NCBI GenBank assembly: GCA_021325375.1
Contig: JAJPHG010000031.1
Location: 124,001-188,000, forward strand
DNA length: 64,000 nt
Direction of reading: 5' to 3'
DNA from: Alphaproteobacteria bacterium
Lineage (GTDB): Bacteria > Pseudomonadota > Alphaproteobacteria > Micropepsales > Micropepsaceae
The translations under genes were made by a program, and so were the position numbers. Shown here piece by piece: positions 59,154 through 64,000 of this stretch; position 1 is the stretch's first letter; each line of letters starts with the position of its first letter. Under the pieces are notes generated by a model. The model saw only the letters and a program-made list of their open reading frames with translations. It searched no databases and was not told where the DNA came from.

Positions 59154-60125
59154 ATGACAAAAGCATTCGGAGCGGAATCCACGACCGATCAGGTTCTGGA
59201 AGGCGTCAATCTCAGCGGCAGGCGGGTGCTGGTGACCGGCGCTTCCGCCGGTCTTGGGGTGGAGACGGCGCGCACACTCGCGGCCCACGGCGCGAGCGTC
59301 GTCGGCGCGGCACGCGATCTGGACAAGGCGCGCACGGCCACCGATGCCGTGCGCAAGGATGCCGCGCATGGCGGCAGCCTCGAGCTGGTCGAGCTCGACC
59401 TGGCATCGCTCAAAAGCGTGCGCGGCTGTGCCGACGCCTTGGTCAAGGCGGCCAAGCCGTTCGACGTGGTGATCTGCAACGCCGGCGTCATGGCCTGTCC
59501 CAAAGGCACCACCTCCGACGGTTTCGAGACCCAGTTCGGCACCAACCATCTCGGCCACTTCGTGCTGGTGAACCGCATCGCCTCCCTGCTGAAGAGCGGC
59601 GCGCGCCTGGTCAATTTGTCGTCGGCGGGGCACCGCTTCTCCGACGTCGATCTGGAAGACCCCAATTTCGAGCATACGCCCTACACCGAGTTCGGCGCCT
59701 ACGGACGTTCCAAGACGGCCAACATCCTCTTCGCGGTAGAATTCGACCGGCGCCATCGCGGCGAAGGCATTCGCGCGACCGCCGTGCACCCCGGCGGCAT
59801 CGTGACGGAGCTCGGCCGCCACATGACGCCGGAACTGAGAGACGGCATGCTCAAGAGCATCGATGAGGCGAACAAAGCAGCGGGCGCGCCGGCGTTCAAA
59901 TGGAAAACCATCACGCAAGGCGCCGCGACGACGGTGTGGAGCGGCTTCGTCGCCGAGGCCGACGCGGTAGGCGGCAGATATTGCGAGGACTGCCACGTCG
60001 CCGAATTGCAGGAGAACCCCATGGCGCGCAGCGGCGTGCGCGCCTATGCACTCGACCCCGCCCGCGCCAAGGCGCTTTGGGCGAAGAGCGAGGAGATGGT
60101 GGGGGAGCGGTTCGGCGCGGCGTGA
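59154..60125 (+). CDS. SDR-family oxidoreductase (retinol dehydrogenase-like), 323 aa
   Basis: This is a short-chain dehydrogenase. The N-terminal 20 residues precede the dinucleotide motif VLVTGASAGLGVETARTL. VICNAGVMACP is the NAG motif and YGRSKTANILFAVEF the catalytic Tyr-Lys. DEANKAAGAPAFKWKTITQGAATTVW is typical of the WW-oxidoreductase/retinol-dehydrogenase-like subgroup. GAGAGGC precedes the ATG. It ends a run of plus-strand genes of the same type and converges on gmk, with repeat B4 and a broken small gene between. Confidence 0.9.
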   Translation: MTKAFGAESTTDQVLEGVNLSGRRVLVTGASAGLGVETARTLAAHGASVVGAARDLDKARTATDAVRKDAAHGGSLELVELDLASLKSVRGCADALVKAAKPFDVVICNAGVMACPKGTTSDGFETQFGTNHLGHFVLVNRIASLLKSGARLVNLSSAGHRFSDVDLEDPNFEHTPYTEFGAYGRSKTANILFAVEFDRRHRGEGIRATAVHPGGIVTELGRHMTPELRDGMLKSIDEANKAAGAPAFKWKTITQGAATTVWSGFVAEADAVGGRYCEDCHVAELQENPMARSGVRAYALDPARAKALWAKSEEMVGERFGAA

Positions 60126-60155
60126 AGATGTTCCCGGCAAATTTTGATGCAACCC

Positions 60156-60497
60156 GTCATCCCCGGCCGAGCATTGCGAAGCAATGCGAGGGGAAGGGGA
60201 CCCAGGTGCTCCGAATAGCTCGGCTGGAAGCCGACAAGATGAAAAACAGTCGCCTGCTTTAGAGTGTAGCACTTGCAATCCTTGCCGCTGTCGCAATAGC
60301 GACGACTTACTTCAGCTCTCCATCGCGACCGCACGAAGGTGAACCTTGCGGACCCCATCACCATTGGAAATACGTCTGGAGTGGCACACCGGATAATCCT
60401 GACCTTTCCTGCGAGCATGACTGAGACAATGCGATCGAATTTCCCACCTGGGTCCCCTTCCCCTCGCACCGCTTCGCGGTGCTCGGCCGGGGATGAC
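60156..60497. repeat. cloverleaf-type palindromic repeat, family B, copy B4, with enlarged apical loop
   Basis: Left half (60156-60207): GTCATCCCCGGCC, the side hairpin GCATTGC-GAA-GCAATGC, then GAGGGGAAGGGGACCCAGGTG. Right half (60447-60497): CACCTGGGTCCCCTTCCCC, the side hairpin GCACCGC-TTC-GCGGTGC, then GGCCGGGGATGAC. The loop between the inner strands is about 240 bp instead of about 20, and it contains the broken gene at 60239-60424. The rest of the 383-bp gap holds nothing else I can identify. Confidence 0.9.
60239..60424 (+). pseudogene. small exported-protein gene with an in-frame amber codon, 61 codons
   Basis: The ATG at 60239 has GGAAG about 8 bp upstream and reads MKNSRLL, then a TAG at 60260-60262. 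The same frame continues at once with SVALAILAAVAIATTYFSS, then RPHEGEPCGPHHHWKYVWSG, and ends at a TGA at 60422-60424. Charged start, hydrophobic core and mature part with paired Cys and three His together make a coherent small signal-peptide protein split by a single stop. No ATG, GTG or TTG after the amber would start a sensible product. It lies inside the apical loop of repeat B4. Amber readthrough is an unlikely alternative. Confidence 0.55.
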
Positions 60498-60508
60498 AGT
60501 TGGTGTCG

Positions 60509-61138
60509 CTATCGCGTCAACTCCGCCACGAATTCGCCGACGCCGATGAGGCGTTGGCGCCGCGCGCGTTCGGCTTCCAGGATCGCCTGGACCTGCGCCA
60601 GGGCTCTCGCGATGTCGCGGTTGACGATGACGTAGTCGTATTCCGGCCAATGGCTGATCTCGGACGCCGCCTTGGCCATGCGCTTGGCTACGATGTCGTC
60701 GCTGTCCTGCGCGCGCTCCTTCAAGCGCCGTTCGAGCTCGCCATGGCTGGGCGGCAGGATGAAGATGCTGACCAGGTCCTCGCGCGCGCGCTCCTTCAAT
60801 TGCTGCGTGCCCTGCCAGTCGATGTCGAAGAGCACGTCGCGGCCCGAGACCAGCGCGTCCTCGACCGGCCCCTTGGGCGTGCCGTAGCGGTTCTCGAACA
60901 CGACCGCATGCTCGAGGAACGCGTCCTGCCGCACCCAGCTCTCGAACTCGTCCGGCGTGACGAAGAAATAGTCGCGGCCTTCGACCTCGTTGGCGCGCAT
61001 CGCGCGCGTCGTCGCCGAGACCGAAAGCGCGATGCCGGGGTCGCTTTCCAGCAGCAGGCGCGACAGCGTCGTCTTGCCCGCACCCGAAGGCGAGGACAGC
61101 ACGAGCATCAGCCCGCGGCGCTTGATCTCACTCGACAT
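60509..61138 (-). CDS. gmk: guanylate kinase, 209 aa
   Basis: This housekeeping kinase converts GMP and ATP to GDP and ADP. It has the P-loop LVLSSPSGAGKTTLSRLL at residues 11-28, the GMP-binding TTRAMRANEVEGRDYFFV, and GTPKGPVEDALVSGRDVLFDIDWQG. Length is normal. The ATG at 61138 lies 11 bp inside the end of yicC. It is the last gene of the minus-strand run fabF, DUF4258 pair, mltG, yicC, gmk. Repeat B4 lies beyond its stop, at the convergent junction. Confidence 0.96.
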   Translation of the reverse strand: MSSEIKRRGLMLVLSSPSGAGKTTLSRLLLESDPGIALSVSATTRAMRANEVEGRDYFFVTPDEFESWVRQDAFLEHAVVFENRYGTPKGPVEDALVSGRDVLFDIDWQGTQQLKERAREDLVSIFILPPSHGELERRLKERAQDSDDIVAKRMAKAASEISHWPEYDYVIVNRDIARALAQVQAILEAERARRQRLIGVGEFVAELTR

Positions 61139-62015
61139 TCTGCGCCTGCTCGCGGAACTGATCGATCGCCGCCTTGAGGGCGAGACCCGTGCGCGTGAGC
61201 GCGATGTCGGCGGATTTCGAGCACAGCGTGTTGGCTTCGCGGTTGAACTCCTGCGCCAGGAAATCGAGCTTGCGGCCGATCGCGTCGCCCGACGCGAACA
61301 GCGCGCGCGCCTCCTGCACATGCGCGCGCAGCCGGTCGAGCTCCTCGCGCACGTCGGCGCGCAGCGCGAGCAGCGCGACTTCCTGCGCCAGCCGCTCTTC
61401 CGCGACCGTGCCGACCTCAAGAAGCTCCTTCAATTGCGACGCAAGCCTGTCGCGCAGCGCCTTGGGCTGCGCCGCCGCGAGCTTTGAGGCTTCCGTGACC
61501 AGCCGCTCGATCTCGGCCATCTGCGCTTCGAGCAGCGCCGCGAGCTTGGCGCCTTCGTTCTTGCGCGCCTTCGACAGCGCGTCGAGCGCCGTAGCCAGCG
61601 TCTCGAGGATATTCGCATCGCGCGCCGCGCGGCTGGCCTCGTCGCCGGGCGCGGCGTCGTCCTGCACGATCACGCCCTTGAGCGCGAGCAGGCCGTCCAC
61701 GCGCGCGGGCGCGAGCCCCGTCTCGGCCGCGACCTCCCTGGCGATGCGCACGGCCGAGGCCAGGGCGGCGGCGTCGACGCGCAGCCCGCGCGCGGCGTCC
61801 GCCGTCTCCATCGACAGCGTGGCCTGGATCGAGCCGCGGCGGAAGCGCTCGGTGGCGAGCACGCGCGCGGCGGGCTCGACGCTGTCGAAGCCCGGCGGCA
61901 GGCGCAGGCGCAGGTCGAGCCCGCGGCCGTTGACGCTCTTGGCCTCCCAGCGCCAGCGCAAGCCCTCGCGTCCGCCTTGCGCGTCCGCGAACCCGGTCAT
62001 GCTGACAAGCGCCAT
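61128..62015 (-). CDS. yicC: YicC-family endoribonuclease-like protein, 295 aa
   Basis: This is a member of the YicC/YloC family, recently linked in E. coli to RNA decay. The family start MALVSMTGFADAQGG and EAKSVNGRGLDLRLRLPPGFD are clear, and the C-terminal block with LDFLAQEFNREANTLCSKS is the best conserved part. GGAG lies about 7 bp before the ATG. It overlaps gmk by 11 bp, as in many Alphaproteobacteria, and follows mltG after 25 bp. Confidence 0.94.
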   Translation of the reverse strand: MALVSMTGFADAQGGREGLRWRWEAKSVNGRGLDLRLRLPPGFDSVEPAARVLATERFRRGSIQATLSMETADAARGLRVDAAALASAVRIAREVAAETGLAPARVDGLLALKGVIVQDDAAPGDEASRAARDANILETLATALDALSKARKNEGAKLAALLEAQMAEIERLVTEASKLAAAQPKALRDRLASQLKELLEVGTVAEERLAQEVALLALRADVREELDRLRAHVQEARALFASGDAIGRKLDFLAQEFNREANTLCSKSADIALTRTGLALKAAIDQFREQAQNVE

Positions 62016-62040
62016 GGGCGACTCCGAAAGAGGCGGTAGT

Positions 62041-63042
62041 CTACTTCCGCAACTCGGGCACCGGAAGCGGCCTGTTCAGGTGCTGCATCTGCTCGATCCT
62101 GCGCCACGCGGCGACGTTCCTGTTCTGCTCGTCGACGCTCTTGGAGAAGACGTGGCCGCCCCTGCCGTTGGCGACGAAATAGAGGTCGTCCGTCGTCTCG
62201 GGGTTCAGCACCGCGGCGATGGCGTCCTTGCCGGGATCGCAGATCGGCGTCGGCGGCAGGCCGGCAATGGCATAGGTGTTGTGGGGCGACGGACGCTGCA
62301 GCTCGCTCTCGCGGATGCCGCGGCCGAGCGGATAGCCCTTGGTGATGTCGTAGATGATCGTGGGATCGGATTGCAGCTTCATGCCGAGCCGCAGCCGATT
62401 GACGAACACCGAGGCGATGTGGCGCCGCTCCTCGGGGATCGACGTCTCCTTTTCGACGATGGAGGCCAGCGTGATCGCCGCCTCCCTGGTCTTGTAGGGG
62501 AGATTGTCCGCGCGCGCGGGCCAGAGCTTCCTGAGGACCTCGGAACGCGCCTTGGCCATGCGCGCGAGCATCTGCGCGCGCGTCGTGCCGCGGGTGAAGA
62601 GATAGGTCTCCGGCAAAAGCGTGCCCTCGTCCGGCACCGCGCCCGCATCGCCCGTGAGCACCGGATCGGCGGCGACGATGTCGTAGATCATTTTGGCTGT
62701 CAGGCCCTCGGCGGCGGTGAGCTTGTGCTGGATCGACTTGCCGCTGGCCAGGATGCCCGCGACGCTGGCCATGCTGAGATGCGCCGGAAATCCGTATTCG
62801 CCCGCCTTCAGCGTGCCCTGGAGGTTGCGGACGCGCAGGCCCAGGCGGAACAGGTCGGCGTTCGAGACGACGCCGGCGTCGGCCATGTGCTGCGCGATGA
62901 CCGCGACGTGATCGCCCGGCGCGACCATGACGACCTTATAGGTAGGTGACGGCCCCGGCTTCTGCCAGTTCCACTGCTCCCAATACCAGGCACCGCCGAT
63001 AGCGGCGGCGAGGATCACGACGATCAGAAGAAAACGCTTCAC
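62041..63042 (-). CDS. mltG: endolytic transglycosylase MltG, 333 aa
   Basis: This is an inner-membrane lytic transglycosylase that cuts nascent peptidoglycan strands. An N-terminal membrane helix (FLLIVVILAAAIGGAWYW) is followed by a LysM-like region (VAPGDHVAVIAQHMADAGVV) and the YceG catalytic domain with LASIVEKETSIPEERRHIASVF, where the catalytic Glu lies, and LQSDPTIIYD. The start codon is GTG at 63042. mltG usually follows fabF directly in Alphaproteobacteria; here a two-gene DUF4258 module sits between them. Confidence 0.95.
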   Translation of the reverse strand: MKRFLLIVVILAAAIGGAWYWEQWNWQKPGPSPTYKVVMVAPGDHVAVIAQHMADAGVVSNADLFRLGLRVRNLQGTLKAGEYGFPAHLSMASVAGILASGKSIQHKLTAAEGLTAKMIYDIVAADPVLTGDAGAVPDEGTLLPETYLFTRGTTRAQMLARMAKARSEVLRKLWPARADNLPYKTREAAITLASIVEKETSIPEERRHIASVFVNRLRLGMKLQSDPTIIYDITKGYPLGRGIRESELQRPSPHNTYAIAGLPPTPICDPGKDAIAAVLNPETTDDLYFVANGRGGHVFSKSVDEQNRNVAAWRRIEQMQHLNRPLPVPELRK

Positions 63043-63049
63043 GGGGCAA

Positions 63050-63262
63050 TCAGCCAGCCAAGGGGGTCAATTCGAACACGCGACCGAGCTTTGTCGCCGC
63101 GACCAAGTCACCGTCGCGAAGCGCGCGCCGCATGTCATCCAGTTTCGTTGCGTCTGCGGTCGAAAGGTAAGGCGACCAACCACCCTGCTCTTCGATAAGT
63201 TCGACAGAGACTTCAGCTGCGAACTTGCCTTCGCGAACAAGCTTCACTGATTTGCGCGTCAT
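63050..63262 (-). CDS. small partner protein of the DUF4258 gene (possible antitoxin), 70 aa
   Basis: This is a short soluble protein that starts MTRKSVKLVREGKFAAEVSVELIEE, a beta-strand-rich opening. It then has GGWSPYLSTADATKLDDMRRALRDGDL and a VFELTPL end. The pattern SPYLSxxDAxKLDxxRxALRxGD occurs in proteins encoded beside DUF4258 proteins. By position and size it could be the antitoxin of a toxin-antitoxin pair, but there is no proof. The ATG overlaps the TGA of the DUF4258 gene (ATGA), so the two are made together. Confidence 0.7.
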   Translation of the reverse strand: MTRKSVKLVREGKFAAEVSVELIEEQGGWSPYLSTADATKLDDMRRALRDGDLVAATKLGRVFELTPLAG

Positions 63263-63588
63263 TTCCGGCGCTCCATGAAATTCGGCGTCCAGCGCTCCGG
63301 ATCGGGTCGATAAGCGGTCACCAGCACGGCGGGCCCTTGAGCGCCTTTTGGGATTCCCCAAACCGCATGAACCGGAAGGTTGTCTTTGTCTCGTTGCAAC
63401 ACCAGAACGCTCGGCCCCTTGGATGCGGACGGATAGTCCTCGACCAGCTCGGCGGCGGGCACGCCGGCGAGCACTTCGCCGAAGAAGATACCATCCACCG
63501 CGAGTTCATCATAGCCGTGAGCTGACACAAGCACCCGACCATCGCGGACCAGGGCCTTGATCTTGTTAAGAGTGTCGCTGGTTGCCAT
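63259..63588 (-). CDS. DUF4258 domain-containing protein (possible toxin), 109 aa
   Basis: This is a small protein with the DUF4258 pattern: LVSAHGYDELAVDGIFFGEVLAGV (the conserved S-x-H), LVEDYPSASKGPSVLVLQRDKDNLPVHAVWGIPKG, and VLVTAYRPDPERWTPNFMERRK. DUF4258 shares an RelE/BrnT-like look, so RNA cleavage is possible (inference). GGGGGAG lies just before the ATG at 63588. It follows fabF after 19 bp, and its downstream neighbour overlaps it by 4 bp. Both genes interrupt the usual fabF-mltG order. Confidence 0.78.
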   Translation of the reverse strand: MATSDTLNKIKALVRDGRVLVSAHGYDELAVDGIFFGEVLAGVPAAELVEDYPSASKGPSVLVLQRDKDNLPVHAVWGIPKGAQGPAVLVTAYRPDPERWTPNFMERRK

Positions 63589-63607
63589 CGCTCCCCCAAG
63601 CGAGAGC

Positions 63608-64000
63608 TTACTGCACTTGCGTCAGGATCAGCGCCGCATTGGTGCCGCCGAAGCCGAAGGAGTTGGACATGACGGCCTTCACCTCGCGCTTGCGGGCGGT
63701 GTGGGGGACGAGATCGATCTGCGTCTCGACGTCGGGATTGTCGAGGTTGAGCGTCGGCGGCACGATCTGGTCGCGCATCGCCAGCAGGCAGAAGATCGCC
63801 TCCACCGCGCCCGCGGCGCCGAGCAGATGGCCGATCGCGGACTTGGTCGAGGACATCGACACCTTCGCCGCGGCGTTGCCCATGAAGCGCTCGACCGCGC
63901 CGAGCTCGATGCCGTCGGCCATGGTCGAGGTGCCGTGCGCGTTGACGTAGTCGATGTCCGACGGCGTCAGGCCCGAACGCTTGAGCGCCATCTGCATGGC
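63608..64000 (-). CDS. fabF: beta-ketoacyl-ACP synthase II, C-terminal part (cut by window edge)
   Basis: This is the C-terminal ~130 residues of a condensing enzyme of fatty-acid elongation. Present are VNAHGTSTMADGIELGA (first catalytic His), KSAIGHLLGAAGAVEAIF (Lys and second His) and the terminal SNSFGFGGTNAALIL. The catalytic Cys and the N-terminus lie beyond the right edge of the window. FabF rather than FabB is favoured by sequence and by the fabF-mltG context. The stop is a TAA at 63608-63610. Confidence 0.93.
   Translation of the reverse strand, partial: AMQMALKRSGLTPSDIDYVNAHGTSTMADGIELGAVERFMGNAAAKVSMSSTKSAIGHLLGAAGAVEAIFCLLAMRDQIVPPTLNLDNPDVETQIDLVPHTARKREVKAVMSNSFGFGGTNAALILTQVQ

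Noticed and set aside
60126..60262. Plus-strand open frame from 59900 continuing through the left arm of B4 to the amber codon
   Set aside because: It is a shadow of the SDR gene running into the repeat; only its last codons, from the ATG at 60239, look like a gene start.
1..64000. tRNA, rRNA, transposase or phage genes
   Set aside because: None was recognised on either strand while reading; the palindromic repeats are not accompanied by any transposase or REP-associated tyrosine transposase in this window.

Overview
The window is high-GC DNA with many 1-4 bp ATGA-type overlaps between genes and frequent GTG/TTG starts. Several gene orders are typical of Alphaproteobacteria: lptF-lptG-lptD-surA-pdxA-rsmA, fabF-(x)-mltG-yicC-gmk, pepA-(x)-holC, ndk/hslO, metZ/apaG and spoVR-yeaH-prkA. 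It is chromosomal. I cannot name the genus from sequence alone. I saw no rRNA or tRNA gene, CRISPR array or transposase.

Layout. 1-6.6 kb: PAS-like protein, flavin monooxygenase, CPBP protease, NupC-type transporter and membrane proteins. 6.6-12.8 kb: an SDR, then a minus-strand block of three related secreted proteins around a YfbK-like von Willebrand lipoprotein that carries a TonB-receptor-plug-like segment. 13-20.3 kb: a tiny membrane protein, the spoVR/yeaH/prkA stress-kinase set and a second VWA protein with a peptidoglycan-binding end. 20.4-24.7 kb: a secreted unknown and an operon of Lgt paralogue, tetraether-synthase-like radical SAM enzyme, two tiny paralogous membrane proteins and a GNAT. 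24.8-33 kb: sixA/terB, metZ, an accessory stretch (GIY-YIG, esterase, PadR and partner, OsmC), apaG, folE, argE. 33-39 kb: hslO, SDR and ndk on the minus strand, then nitrilase, a hydrolase and ABC-F on the plus strand. 39.5-44.6 kb: a 1197-aa protein of unknown function and membrane proteins. 44.5-55 kb: holC, an unknown gene and pepA divergent from the LPS-transport/outer-membrane biogenesis operon. 55-60 kb: transglutaminase-like protein and small-molecule enzymes. 60.5-64 kb: gmk, yicC, mltG, a DUF4258 pair and the C-terminal end of fabF.

The strongest unexplained signal is a set of intergenic repeats in four sequence families (called A, B, C and D here). They share one fold: an outer stem, a variable side hairpin, an inner stem with an apical loop, a second variable side hairpin, and closure of the outer stem. 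They occur at 6 of 10 convergent gene junctions and at none of 10 divergent ones. Some copies also contribute stop codons, a Shine-Dalgarno site or coding sequence to neighbouring genes. One copy holds a small gene broken by an amber codon in its apical loop.
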